Below, one piece after another: positions 24,220 to 32,816 of a DNA stretch of 49,994 nt. Position 1 is the first letter of the stretch, and the number at the start of each line of letters is the position of its first letter. Position numbers and translations under genes: made by a program. The stretch lies in NCBI RefSeq assembly GCF_001866645.1, contig NZ_MLYP01000033.1, positions 1 through 49,994 on the forward strand. Direction: 5' to 3'. The notes beneath the pieces were generated by a model. It was not told the DNA's origin and ran no database searches. It saw only the letters and a list, made by a program, of their open reading frames with translations. The stretch is from Streptomyces colonosanans (GTDB lineage: Bacteria; Actinomycetota; Actinomycetes; Streptomycetales; Streptomycetaceae).

Positions 24220-25772
24220 ATGAGGGGGGTGCGCATGTGGCCTTGCGTGAAATGGACGGCCGCGGGAGTCGCCGCCATGCTGCTGGCGGTCGGCTGCAGC
24301 AGCGGTTCGTCCGGCGGGGACCAGGACGAGGGAAAGGGCGGGTCCCGCTCATCGGCGGTGTCACCGCCCGCCGCGTCCTCGGGGCAGCCCGCTTCGCTCA
24401 CCTCGCAGAAGCTCGACTGGGGCCGCTGCAAGGGCAGGTCGGCGCCGGGGGGCGACTGGCAATGCGCCACGATGAAGGTGCCGCTGGACTGGACGAAGCC
24501 GGACGGCGAGACGATCGGCCTGGCACTGATCCGGTCCAGGGCGACCGGAGGCAGCCGTATCGGCTCGCTCCTGTTCAACTTCGGTGGTCCCGGCGGCTCC
24601 GGCATCGAGATGATGCCGTCGTATACGAGCACGGTCGCCAAGCTCCTTAAGCGGTACGACCTGGTGAGCTGGGATCCGCGCGGCGTCGGCGCGAGCGAGG
24701 GGATCCGCTGCCGCAGCGACAAGGCGATCCAGGCCGCGGAGACGATCGATGCGACACCGGACAACGCGGCAGAGGAGAAGGCCTACCTCGACGACGCCAC
24801 GGATTTCGGCAAGGGCTGCGCGAAGGCCGCCGCGAAGCTGCTCTCGCACGTCTCGACGACCGACACCGCCCGCGACATGGACCTGATGCGCCAGGTCCTC
24901 GGTGATCGGACGATGCACTACTTCGGCATCTCGTAGGCACCGAACTGGGCGGTGTCTACGCCCACCTGTTCCCGAAGAATGTGGGGCGCCTGGTGCTGGA
25001 CGCCGTCGTCGACCCGACCGCCGACAGCGTGGACCAGGCGAAGAACCAGGCACGAGGCTTCCAGCGGGCGCTGGACGACTACCTCACATCGACGGGTCAG
25101 GACCCGAAGCAGGGCTCCCGAAAGATCGCGGATCTGTTGAAGCGGATCGACGCGAAGCCGCTGCCGACGGCGTCCGGCCGCGAGCTCTCCCAGACCCTGG
25201 CCCTCACCGGCATTGTGCTGCCGCTCTACAGCAAGGAGGGCTGGCCCATGCTCACCAGCGCGCTCAACGCGGCCGAGACCGGGGACGGTTCCGAGCTGCT
25301 TGCGCTCGCCGACCAGTACAACGAGCGCGACGACTCGGGGCGTTACGGCACAACGACGCATGCGCAACGGGCCATATCGTGTCTGGACGACAAGCAGCGG
25401 CCGACGCCCGAGGAGACGAAGAAGCTGCTTCCGGAGTTCGAGAAGATCTCACCCGTGTTCGGCAGCTTCCTGGGCTGGGACATGGCGGGCTGGTGCCACG
25501 ACTGGCCGGTGGCCGGGCAGTTCGAACACCCGGAGGTCAGTGCGCCGGGAGCCGCACCGGTCCTGCTGGTGGGCAACACCGGGGATCCGGCGACGCCGTA
25601 CGAGGGTGCCCGGAAGATGGCCGATGGACTGGGCAAGGGCGTCGGTGTGGAGCTCACCTGGAAGGGCGAGGGCCACGGGGCGTACGGGAGCGGAAGCGAC
25701 TGCGTGGACTCGACGGTGAACGCGTATCTGTTGGACGGCACGGTTCCGAAGGACGGCACGGTGTGCTCATGA
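24220..25772 (+). pseudogene. Second TAP-like peptidase gene, broken by a 1-nt deletion at the active serine
   Basis: The ATG at 24220 (GGAGAG 5 nt upstream) opens a lipoprotein (LLAVGCSSG lipobox) very similar to the gene before it. The frame stops at 24936, directly after GIS of the nucleophile elbow. The sequence TCGTAGGCACC replaces the expected TCGTACGGCACC, so one C is missing. The rest continues in the next frame to 25772 with NTGDPATPY and GEGHGAY intact. Restored, the protein would be 517 residues, against 516 for the intact paralogue. The 238-residue truncated product lacks Asp and His and cannot be active. Codon use is normal in both halves, so the lesion is recent, or it is a sequencing error in a GC-rich stretch. 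Confidence 0.85.
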
Positions 25773-25779
25773 CGCCGAC

Positions 25780-25814
25780 GGGGGCTTCCGGCACCCGCGG
25801 TGTCCAAAGCCCCC
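25780..25814 (+). terminator. Terminator after the broken TAP-like gene
   Basis: GGGGGCTT (25780-25787) pairs with AAGCCCCC (25807-25814), 8 nt after the stop. Confidence 0.65.
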
Positions 25815-25861
25815 GCTCGGGCCGTGGGGATCCTCCCGCCCTGTTGATCAAAGGGGGACTG

Positions 25862-26134
25862 TCACCCTTGACGTCCTCTCCTGCCCGAGGGCAGGAGATT
25901 GCGGTCCGCACTGCTACGCGGTGCCACCTCGGGTTCCTGCTTCACCGGCCCTTGCCGCTCTCCGGGGAGATCGGTCTTACAGGGGCCTGCACAGGCGTCA
26001 CTTTCCGCCCGTCCGGCGGTAGATCCGACAACTCCGTCATCGGATGACGCAATCGTAGCCATGCCGCTGCGGCCCTCCGGGCCGCAAGGGACAAGGGCCT
26101 TCACCTCCACCCTGAAGGGTGGAGCAATGGGCAA
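25862..26134 (-). mobile_element. Remnant of an IS200/IS605-type tnpB 3' end and right-end region
   Basis: A 90-codon minus-strand frame ends in a tail (QGPVKQEPEVAPR, then SSADRNLLPSGRRG) that resembles the distal C-terminus of Streptomyces TnpB proteins. It runs into a CTCCTGCCC-GAG-GGGCAGGAG hairpin (~25880-25903) and a GACGTCAAGG-like end, typical of the right end where the omega-RNA scaffold lies. A second hairpin CTCCACCC-TGAA-GGGTGGAG (~26106-26125) is at the other side. The RuvC catalytic part is missing and nothing encodes TnpA, so this is a dead fragment. The identification rests on remembered family sequence and not on a search. Confidence 0.5.
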
Positions 26135-26139
26135 ATGTT

Positions 26140-26412
26140 CGGTAGCCGAATGCAGTCGCGGCCGAGTGGCCCGGGGCGGCGGGAGTCATCAGGACGCCGG
26201 CACCAGGCGCAGAAGGCTTGCGTCCGCGCGTTGGCCTCCCAGCACTCCCGCACTCCGTCGGTGAGGCCGCCCGCGTGCAACTGCCGCACGAACGCCTCGT
26301 GCAGCAGGCTGCCGACACCGCGTCCCCAGCCGTTCGGTTCGACACCGATCTGCTGGGCCGTACGAGGCAAGCCGACGCCGGCCAATGCCGACGGAGAACG
26401 ACAGAAGCCCAC
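26140..26412 (-). pseudogene. GNAT acetyltransferase remnant
   Basis: Minus-strand residues GWGRGVGSLLHEAF, RECWEANARTQAFC and PGPLGRDCIRLP match the acetyl-CoA-binding P-loop, the beta5-alpha4 segment and the terminal beta-strand of GNAT enzymes. The N-terminal half of the domain is absent, and the usual Tyr after QAF is Cys. The fragment abuts the tnpB remnant, whose insertion may have truncated it. Its 5' end overlaps the moeZ terminator. Confidence 0.55.
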
Positions 26413-26443
26413 GGCGTCTGAGCTGGTCAGAGCCGTGGGCTTC
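26404..26443 (-). terminator. Terminator after moeZ
   Basis: A 12-bp perfect stem GAAGCCCACGGC/GCCGTGGGCTTC (26404-26415 with 26432-26443) lies 30 nt downstream of the moeZ stop. Confidence 0.75.
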
Positions 26444-26473
26444 TTCAGGCCCGCTGGTCGGCGGAACGACCGA

Positions 26474-27652
26474 TCAGTAGACCGGCTTGTGCGGCTCGAT
26501 CTGGTTCACCCAGCCGATCACGCCGCCGCCCACGTGGACCGCGTCCGCGAAGCCCGCCGACTTCAGGACGGCGAGGACTTCCGCACTGCGGACACCCGTC
26601 TTGCAGTGCAAGACGATCTTCTTGTCCTGCGGGAGGCTCCCCAGGGCCGCACCCATGAGGAACTCGTTCTTCGGGATCAGCCGGGCGCCCGGGATGGAGA
26701 CGATCTCGAACTCGTTCGGCTCGCGGACGTCGATGATCTCGATGTTCTCGCCGTCGTCGATCCACTCCTTGAGCTGCTTGGGAGTGATGGTCGAGTCGGC
26801 GGCCGCCGCCTGAGCCTCCTCGGAGACGACGCCGCAGAAGGCCTCGTAGTCGATGAGCTCGGTGACGGTCGGGCTCTCGCCGCAGACCGCGCAGTTCGGG
26901 TCCTTGCGGACCTTGACCTGGCGGTACTGCATCTCCAGGGCGTCGTAGATCATCAGCCGGCCGACCAGCGGCTCGCCGGTGCCGGTAAGGACCTTGATCG
27001 CCTCGGTGACCTGGATGGAGCCGATGGACGCGCACAGCACGCCGAGAACACCGCCCTCGGCGCAGGACGGAACCATGCCGGGCGGCGGGGGCTCCGGGTA
27101 CAGGCAGCGGTAGCAGGGGCCGTGCTCGGACCAGAAGACGGATGCCTGGCCGTCGAAGCGGTAGATCGAACCCCACACGTAGGGCTTGTTCAGCAGCACG
27201 CAGGCGTCGTTGACCAGGTAGCGGGTCGCGAAGTTGTCCGTGCCGTCGACGATCAGGTCGTACTGGCTGAAGATGTCCATCACGTTGTCGGCCTCGAGCC
27301 GCTCCTCGTGAAGGATCACGTTCACGTACGGGTTGATGCCCTTGACGGTGTCACGCGCCGACTCTGCCTTGGAGCGGCCGATGTCGGACTGGCTGTGGAT
27401 GATCTGCCGCTGCAGGTTCGACTCATCCACCTCGTCGAACTCCACGACGCCAAGCGTGCCCACGCCGGCGGCGGCGAGGTACATCAGCGCCGGCGAGCCC
27501 AGACCGCCGGCGCCCACACACAGCACCTTGGCGTTCTTCAGCCGCTTCTGCCCGTCCATCCCGACATCCGGGATGATCAGGTGGCGGGAGTACCTGCGGA
27601 CCTCGTCTACGGTGAGCTCGGTAGCGGGCTCGACCAGGGGTGGCAGCGACAC
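26474..27652 (-). CDS. moeZ: MoeZ: adenylyltransferase/sulfurtransferase for sulfur-carrier proteins
   Basis: A 392-residue fusion of an E1-like domain and a rhodanese domain. GAGGLGSP (47-54) binds ATP; the DEVDESNLQRQ segment (~73-83) keeps the catalytic Asn-x-x-Arg-Gln that the ThiF-like protein at 1764 lacks. Zinc ligands are CYRC (~181-184) and CAVC (~255-258). The C-terminal rhodanese domain has the persulfide cysteine in LHCKTGVRS (~350). MoeZ activates ThiS, MoaD and CysO-type carriers and serves thiamine, molybdopterin and cysteine synthesis; in Streptomyces it also supplies sulfur for natural products. The GTG start at 27652 has GGAG 8 nt upstream. It lies 63 bp downstream of the spherulin-like gene on the same strand, but is probably functionally independent. 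Confidence 0.94.
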   Translation of the reverse strand: MSLPPLVEPATELTVDEVRRYSRHLIIPDVGMDGQKRLKNAKVLCVGAGGLGSPALMYLAAAGVGTLGVVEFDEVDESNLQRQIIHSQSDIGRSKAESARDTVKGINPYVNVILHEERLEADNVMDIFSQYDLIVDGTDNFATRYLVNDACVLLNKPYVWGSIYRFDGQASVFWSEHGPCYRCLYPEPPPPGMVPSCAEGGVLGVLCASIGSIQVTEAIKVLTGTGEPLVGRLMIYDALEMQYRQVKVRKDPNCAVCGESPTVTELIDYEAFCGVVSEEAQAAAADSTITPKQLKEWIDDGENIEIIDVREPNEFEIVSIPGARLIPKNEFLMGAALGSLPQDKKIVLHCKTGVRSAEVLAVLKSAGFADAVHVGGGVIGWVNQIEPHKPVY

Positions 27653-27715
27653 GGGGACTCCGTTGGTCGGTCAATCACTACAGTGGTTCTTCCTGTAACA
27701 CTGCCACGCCCTTCT

Positions 27716-28465
27716 TCATTCCGAGACACCCGTTCCGATCCGCGAGACGATTTCGTCCCAGTAGCCGGGCATGGCCGCCCAGGGGTCGGCGCGGCCGCCG
27801 CGATCCGCGCGATCGGTGAACCAGATCGTCGCGGCGCCCTGCCAGCGGGCGATGCGCAACGCCTCTTCAAGATGGCCGCGGGGTACGCCGTGCACAAAGT
27901 GGCAGAACCGCTCGGGCGAGTGATCGGCGGTCCACTCCGCCACCTGCGACCAGCGGTAGTCGCTCCAGGAGCCGGAGAAGGTGACCAGTTGGTCGGCGTC
28001 CTCTGCGTATCCGGGATACGGGTGGGTGCCGTGACCCAGCACGATATGCCCCGGAACGAGAAGTGCACGCAGCGTGGTGACCGTGCGGCGGACCTCGGGG
28101 AGCGCGACGCGCTCCGCGGGGCATCGGTCCAGGAGGAAGCCGTCGACCTGGTACCAGTCGAGATACCGGTGCGCCTCGGAGATCAGCTCGCCGAAAGTGC
28201 GCGCGCCGTAGGCGAGGTCGAGGTGACCGAGAACGCGTATGCCCGCGGTGTGCAGCTGTCCCACGGCCTGCCTGCAGTGCGGGTCGGACCGTGTGCCGGG
28301 GCCTCCGCTCACGTTGAGGACGACCCAGTGGAGTGGGGTGCCCGGGCGGGCGAGAGTGTCCCATTCCTGAGGGGCGACGAGAGGGTGTGCGAGGCCGGGG
28401 ATGCCGAGCCCCGGGCTCAGACCGGTGCTGGCGGTGCCCGCCGTGGTAGCGGTCAGATGCGGCAT
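27716..28465 (-). CDS. Spherulation-specific family 4 (GH135-like) protein
   Basis: A 249-residue TIM-barrel protein of the spherulin-4 family, without a recognisable signal peptide. Landmarks are VVLNVSGGPG, LGHLDLAYGAR, WYQVDGFLLDRCP and ADQLVTFSGSW. Fungal Sph3 (GH135) cleaves alpha-1,4-GalNAc polymers. There, as I remember the family, the third motif ends in Asp-Glu and the fourth has Phe-Glu-Gly; here they read Asp-Arg and Phe-Ser-Gly. Two acidic residues therefore look substituted, and the protein may bind sugar rather than cut it. Its start overlaps the end of the epimerase gene by 13 nt, so translation is coupled. It closes the four-gene polysaccharide-type locus. Confidence 0.8.
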   Translation of the reverse strand: MPHLTATTAGTASTGLSPGLGIPGLAHPLVAPQEWDTLARPGTPLHWVVLNVSGGPGTRSDPHCRQAVGQLHTAGIRVLGHLDLAYGARTFGELISEAHRYLDWYQVDGFLLDRCPAERVALPEVRRTVTTLRALLVPGHIVLGHGTHPYPGYAEDADQLVTFSGSWSDYRWSQVAEWTADHSPERFCHFVHGVPRGHLEEALRIARWQGAATIWFTDRADRGGRADPWAAMPGYWDEIVSRIGTGVSE

Positions 28466-29409
28466 GCCGCCTCCATCCAGATGTCGGCGAGGGACTCCTC
28501 CAGATTGATCCGGGGCCTCCAGCCGAGCCGGTCGCGTGCGGTGCGCACGTCGGCCTGCTGCCAGCTCCCGCAGCCGTCCGGGTAGGGGTACGCGATCGGG
28601 GGTGCGTCCGGTTCGCTGCGGGGGTGGGCGATGGGGGGCCGCACCGCGCCGGGAGGTCCGTCGAGTTCGTGCACGGTGCCGCCGTAGCCGGCGACGCGGG
28701 CGAGAACGACGGCCGCGTCACGCAGGCGTACGGCGCGGCCCGAGCCGATGTTGATCACGCCCTGGGCGGCGGAGAGGGCGGCCGCGTGGACGGCACGGGC
28801 GACATCGCGTACGTCGACGAAGTCGCGTTGGACGCCGAGGCCGCCGAGTTTGAGTTCGCTGTCGCCGGACTGCATGGCGCGGCGCATGGCCTCGGCCAGG
28901 CGGCCGAGCGGGGATCCGGCGGGGGTGCCGGGCCCGGCGGGCGAGAACACCCGGAGCACGACCGCGTCGAGCCCCGAGCCGAGGACCAGCTCGGTGGCGG
29001 CGAGCTTGCTGACGCCGTAGGGGCCTCCGGGGCGTGGGACCGCGTCCTCGGCCGTGGAGGAGCCGGGCTGGCTGGGGCCGTACTCGGCGCTGCAGCCGAT
29101 CTGCACCAGGCGGGCCCCGCAGCCGCTGCGCCGCAGGGCCTCGCAGACGGTGGCGACGGCGACGGTGTTGTGCCGGGTGAGTTCGCGGGCGCCGCCACGG
29201 ATGGCTCCGGCGCAGTTGATGACGACCCCGGGGTGCACGGCGTCCAGGAAGCGGGTGAGCGCACCGGGGCTGCCGGACGCGAGGTCGAAGCGTACGTCGG
29301 CGTCGTCGCCGCGGCCGAGCGCGGTGAGCTGCACGGCCGGGTCGGCGAGCAGGCGGTCGGCGACGAAACGGCCGAGGTATCCGTTGGCTCCGATCAGCAG
29401 GACCCTCAT
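28453..29409 (-). CDS. NAD-dependent SDR epimerase/dehydratase
   Basis: A 318-residue extended SDR protein. GANGYLGRF (7-15) is the NAD-binding glycine motif. GCSAEYGPS supplies the catalytic Ser and the motif PYGVSK (~150) supplies Tyr and Lys, so it is predicted active. The fold and length match UDP-sugar 4-epimerases or dTDP-sugar enzymes. In this locus a UDP-GlcNAc/GalNAc 4-epimerase role would match PelX or Uge3, but that is inference. ATG 29409 has GGGAG upstream and overlaps, as ATGA, the stop of a 15-codon ORF (29453-29406). The 3' end overlaps the spherulin-like gene. Confidence 0.88.
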   Translation of the reverse strand: MRVLLIGANGYLGRFVADRLLADPAVQLTALGRGDDADVRFDLASGSPGALTRFLDAVHPGVVINCAGAIRGGARELTRHNTVAVATVCEALRRSGCGARLVQIGCSAEYGPSQPGSSTAEDAVPRPGGPYGVSKLAATELVLGSGLDAVVLRVFSPAGPGTPAGSPLGRLAEAMRRAMQSGDSELKLGGLGVQRDFVDVRDVARAVHAAALSAAQGVINIGSGRAVRLRDAAVVLARVAGYGGTVHELDGPPGAVRPPIAHPRSEPDAPPIAYPYPDGCGSWQQADVRTARDRLGWRPRINLEESLADIWMEAACRI

Positions 29410-29453
29410 CGGGCGGCTCCCGGGGCGGCGTCTCCGGTTCGGGAGGTGATCAT
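29406..29453 (-). CDS. Possible 15-codon leader ORF coupled to the epimerase gene
   Basis: ATG at 29453 follows AAGGAG at 7-nt spacing, the best ribosome site in the neighbourhood. It encodes MITSRTGDAAPGAAR, and its TGA overlaps the epimerase ATG. It could load ribosomes onto the epimerase gene. It is too short for any homology statement, and the ORF could be fortuitous. Confidence 0.35.
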   Translation of the reverse strand: MITSRTGDAAPGAAR

Positions 29454-29595
29454 CTGGCGTTCTCCTTCAAGGGTGGTGCCGTGGGATGAGAGGGACCCGC
29501 GGTGTTGGTTCGCGGGAGCGGTGCGCTCGGGACGTGGACCCGGCCCGGGCAGCGGTTGCGGCTCATGGCGCCGGAGGTGGGGCATGGTCCGCGGC

Positions 29596-30963
29596 TCAGG
29601 GTGATCCGGGCGGCAGGGCATGGGCCGAGGCACGGGTCAGGGTGCGGGTCGCATGGATCAGCAGGGTCAGGGCGGCCAGGGCGCAGACGGCCGTGGGGAC
29701 GGCGTCAGCGCCCCAGGCATCGGCCAGGGTCTCGACCGGGGTGGCCAGGAACGAGCAGCCGGGGAGGCGGCCGGCGAAGACCGTGGCCAGGGCGGTCGCC
29801 TCGATGGCGGCCGCGGCCCCGAGGACGGCAGCCGGAGCGCGCCCGAAGCCATGCACGGTGAGCAGCCGGGCGAGCAGCAGGAGCGCGCCGAGGGCGCCGG
29901 TTCCGGCGTACGCGGCGGGCTCGCCGAGCACTGCCCCACACAGCACGAGCAGCGCGCCCAAAGCGCACAGGAAGAGCCCGAACGCGCCCAGCAGCAGCGG
30001 TGTGACCGAGGACGCGAACTCCTCCAGGCCGCGGCTGGCGGCGAGTCGGCGGCGGGCGCGTACGGCGAGGAGGCGGGCGCACCAGGCGGCCGGGCCGCAG
30101 GCCAGGGCGAGGGCCAGCACGGATGTGGTGGCCGGGGGCCAGAGTCCGTCGGGGCCGCCTTCGAGCGCGGCGCGCAGCAGACCGTCGCCGAGGAGGGCGT
30201 AGGCGAGCAGCCAGCACGTCGTCGCGCGGGTGGCGGCCGGCGTGACGTGGGAGGGGACGCGCAGTGGTCCGCGGCCGAGTGCCGTGCGCAGACCGAGCAC
30301 GACGGCAAGGGCGCCGAGCACAGCGACAGCGAGGCGTACCCGGCCCTCGGTGAGCCGCAGCGCAACGACGGTGGCCGTGCACAGCGCGCCCGGCAGCAGG
30401 ACGAGGACGGCCCACGCCCAGTGCTCGCGCGGGGCGTCCGCGGGGGCGGGCCGCGGTGGGGACTGGTCCCCGGCACGCGGTACGCGCGCGTACATCTCCT
30501 CGGCGAGCGAAAACACGTCCCGGTGGCGAAAGCGTGCGGCGGCCCGGTCGGTCAGGCCGTGGGCCTCCAGGCCGACCGCGATCTCCAGCGGGTCGACGGC
30601 CCGCTCGCACAGTTCGTGGTGCCGGTGCATGAGCGCCTTGACCGGGTCGGCGGCGCCGCGGCGGGCCGGCGTCCTGCGGGCACCGTCGTCGGGGTGGTCG
30701 GTGGACGCGTACCTCGCGGCGGCGACGCTACGGGGCGCGGGCGTCGTGGAGTCCGCGCCCGCCTCCCAGAGCGGCTCACCGAGCGCGTCCCCCTGCGCGA
30801 CCTGCACATCCTCCGGCGCCTCGTCCGTATCTGCGCCCGTCGTCGCATGCTCTGCCCGCGTGCTCGTCTCGCCCATCCCCATGAGCCATTCCTCCGAGCG
30901 TGCGTCCCAGGCACCGGGGCTGCCCGGGGTGCCGGGGCGGTCCAGTTCTCCCACGTCGCTCAT
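29596..30963 (-). CDS. Polytopic membrane protein of the PelF-like locus
   Basis: A 455-residue protein: residues 1-110 are disordered, 110-165 form a soluble helical segment (MHRHHELCERAVDPLEIAV), and from ~180 to the end there are about eight Leu/Ala-rich TM segments. No enzyme motif was seen. Its ATG (30963) overlaps the glycosyltransferase stop by 4 nt, so the two proteins are translationally coupled and probably act together. PelG is the membrane partner of PelF in Pel systems and is also polytopic (about 12 TM), so an analogous polymer-transport role is possible. The sequence alone does not prove PelG homology. Compositional bias to Ala/Leu limits what can be recognised. Confidence 0.75.
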   Translation of the reverse strand: MSDVGELDRPGTPGSPGAWDARSEEWLMGMGETSTRAEHATTGADTDEAPEDVQVAQGDALGEPLWEAGADSTTPAPRSVAAARYASTDHPDDGARRTPARRGAADPVKALMHRHHELCERAVDPLEIAVGLEAHGLTDRAAARFRHRDVFSLAEEMYARVPRAGDQSPPRPAPADAPREHWAWAVLVLLPGALCTATVVALRLTEGRVRLAVAVLGALAVVLGLRTALGRGPLRVPSHVTPAATRATTCWLLAYALLGDGLLRAALEGGPDGLWPPATTSVLALALACGPAAWCARLLAVRARRRLAASRGLEEFASSVTPLLLGAFGLFLCALGALLVLCGAVLGEPAAYAGTGALGALLLLARLLTVHGFGRAPAAVLGAAAAIEATALATVFAGRLPGCSFLATPVETLADAWGADAVPTAVCALAALTLLIHATRTLTRASAHALPPGSP

Positions 30964-32702
30964 CGCGCGCCCTCCGCCGCCGGGACGGGTTCGTGATGTG
31001 ACTGATGTGACCCGGTGGTGCGTGCGGGTGCCGTGGCGTGCTCCGGCTCCTCCGCCCAGCGTGGTCTCCCGGTCGGATGGTGCGGCCCGGTCCAGCGGCC
31101 GGGCAGGTGCGCCTCCGCCGGCACGCCGAAGGGCAGCGGTTCCCCCGAGTCGTCGACGGGCATCCGCCGTACCGGTGTGTGGGAGACGACCTCCAGGTAA
31201 ATGCCGTGAAACGCCGCGACGTTCTGCTCGACGGTGAACAGTTCGAGGGCTCGCGCGCGGGCGGCCGCGCCGAGGCGCTCACGGCGCTCGGGGTCGCGCA
31301 GCAGCGCCAGGCACGCCTCCGCGAGCGCCCGCGGGTTGCGCGGTGGGACCACGAGCCCCGTACCCCCGATGACCTCGACCACCGCGCCGACGTCCGTGGA
31401 CACCGTGGCCCGCCCGCAGAGCATGGCCTCCACCAGGCTGATCGGAAAGCCTTCGACGACACTCGAGAGGACGACGACCGCCCCGGCCCCATAGGCCTCC
31501 GCCGGGTCGGGCACCGCCGGGCCGCCGATGTCCTCGAAGGACACAGGGTTGTCGCCGACGGCGTGCATGCCTTCGGCCTCGTCGGGGAAGAGCTGCGCGG
31601 CCAGTGCTCTGCAGTGCCCGAGGTAGGCGGTGTCCTCGGCGCCGGAGGCGGCCCCGACGATCCGCAGCCGCGCGGTCGGCTCGTGCGTGCGGATCCGTGC
31701 GAAGGCGTGGAGCAGGGAGACCAGGTCCTTGGCGGGTTCGATGCGCCCGACCCAGACCAGCGTGTACGGGTCCGCGCCGTCGGGTGACTCGCCGACCTCC
31801 GCGAAGCGGGACGTCTCCAGGCCGGGATAGACCGTGCGCAGCTTGGCGCGGTCGGCGCCGCACCGTTCCTGCCACCGGCGAGCGTGGGTGTTGCCGGGCG
31901 TGATGCACGCGGCCCGCCGGTACACCTCGGCGGCCAGCCCGCGATGGAAGGCGGCGCGCAAGGTGCGCACCGCGGAGGACGCTTCGCCCGGCACCCCCAG
32001 GTAGTACGCCCGCAGCCGGACGCCGTACTCGGTGACGAGCAGCGGAACGCCGGCGAAATGCCCGGCGAGGAGCCCGGGCAGGGCCGCGGCGCCACCCGTC
32101 GTGGCATGGCAGAGGTCGACCGCGCCGAGCCCGTCGTCCTCGTACCAGTCGAGCGAGAGGGGGCGCAGCGCGCGTTCGATGTGCGCTGCCACATCGAGCA
32201 GATCGGGGACGCGGGCCGTGCGTGCCGCGCGCACGGCGCCCGGCGCACGACTGGCGCTCTCCAGGGCGCGCACAGCGGTCTCGGAACGCAGTGCGCCGAT
32301 CAGTCCGCCCTCGTCGCGGGCGAGTTCGGCGAGTGCGTAGAGGGCGTTGCCGAAACGGTCCGCCTCGGGGTCGACCGGTACGGACACGCTCCGTGCTGCT
32401 GCCGCCTCCGGGGCCGTGCACAGCGCAGCGGCCAATTCCCCGTACGCCTCGGCGAACCGCCGTCGCGTACGGCGCCCGTAGACGACCCCGTCATCGTCCG
32501 CGGTCCACAGAGGTGCCGTCCGTACCCGGCTGACCTGCGGCGGCAGCGGGACCCAGCCCTCGGCCTCCTGCCGCTCACTGTGGCTGAACGCGTAGACGTC
32601 GAACTCGTGCTGCCCGAGCCCCTGTACGAGGCGGTCGCACCAGAGCCTGGCGTCACCGTCCACATACGGATAACCACCCTCCGTAAGCAGTCCGACGCGC
32701 AC
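30960..32702 (-). CDS. PelF-like GT4 glycosyltransferase (DUF3492 N-terminal domain)
   Basis: A 580-residue GT-B glycosyltransferase. The N-terminus VRVGLLTEGGYPYVDGDA is the DUF3492/PelF signature, and the GT4 domain has WVGRIEPAKD (~340) and the EGFPISLVEAM (~455) glutamate motif that binds the nucleotide-sugar donor. PelF uses UDP-GalNAc to build the Pel exopolysaccharide in the cytoplasm. The C-terminal ~60 residues are low-complexity. GTG 32702 is preferred over the ATG at 32807: the conserved sequence begins there and GGGGGTG sits ~6 nt upstream. It is the first gene of a locus with the membrane protein, epimerase and spherulin-like genes, all on the same strand with overlaps at most junctions. 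Confidence 0.9.
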   Translation of the reverse strand: MRVGLLTEGGYPYVDGDARLWCDRLVQGLGQHEFDVYAFSHSERQEAEGWVPLPPQVSRVRTAPLWTADDDGVVYGRRTRRRFAEAYGELAAALCTAPEAAAARSVSVPVDPEADRFGNALYALAELARDEGGLIGALRSETAVRALESASRAPGAVRAARTARVPDLLDVAAHIERALRPLSLDWYEDDGLGAVDLCHATTGGAAALPGLLAGHFAGVPLLVTEYGVRLRAYYLGVPGEASSAVRTLRAAFHRGLAAEVYRRAACITPGNTHARRWQERCGADRAKLRTVYPGLETSRFAEVGESPDGADPYTLVWVGRIEPAKDLVSLLHAFARIRTHEPTARLRIVGAASGAEDTAYLGHCRALAAQLFPDEAEGMHAVGDNPVSFEDIGGPAVPDPAEAYGAGAVVVLSSVVEGFPISLVEAMLCGRATVSTDVGAVVEVIGGTGLVVPPRNPRALAEACLALLRDPERRERLGAAARARALELFTVEQNVAAFHGIYLEVVSHTPVRRMPVDDSGEPLPFGVPAEAHLPGRWTGPHHPTGRPRWAEEPEHATAPARTTGSHQSHHEPVPAAEGAR

Positions 32703-32782
32703 GAACGCACCCCCGATCTCCCGTGTGAGGAGCCGCCGTTGCGCCGGCGGCTCGCAGCGGGACGAACGTATGCGGACAGGGC

Positions 32783-32816
32783 GGTGGCGCGACGGACGGT
32801 TGTCCATCGCGCCACC
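32783..32816 (-). terminator. Strong hairpin between the DUF3152 gene and the PelF-like locus
   Basis: A perfect 10-bp stem GGTGGCGCGA/TCGCGCCACC (32783-32792 with 32807-32816) encloses a further GGAC/GTCC pair. It lies ~140 nt downstream of the DUF3152 stop and ~80 nt upstream of the glycosyltransferase start, so it can separate the two units. A smaller 9-bp stem at 32730-32753 follows, in the leader of the glycosyltransferase gene. Confidence 0.65.
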
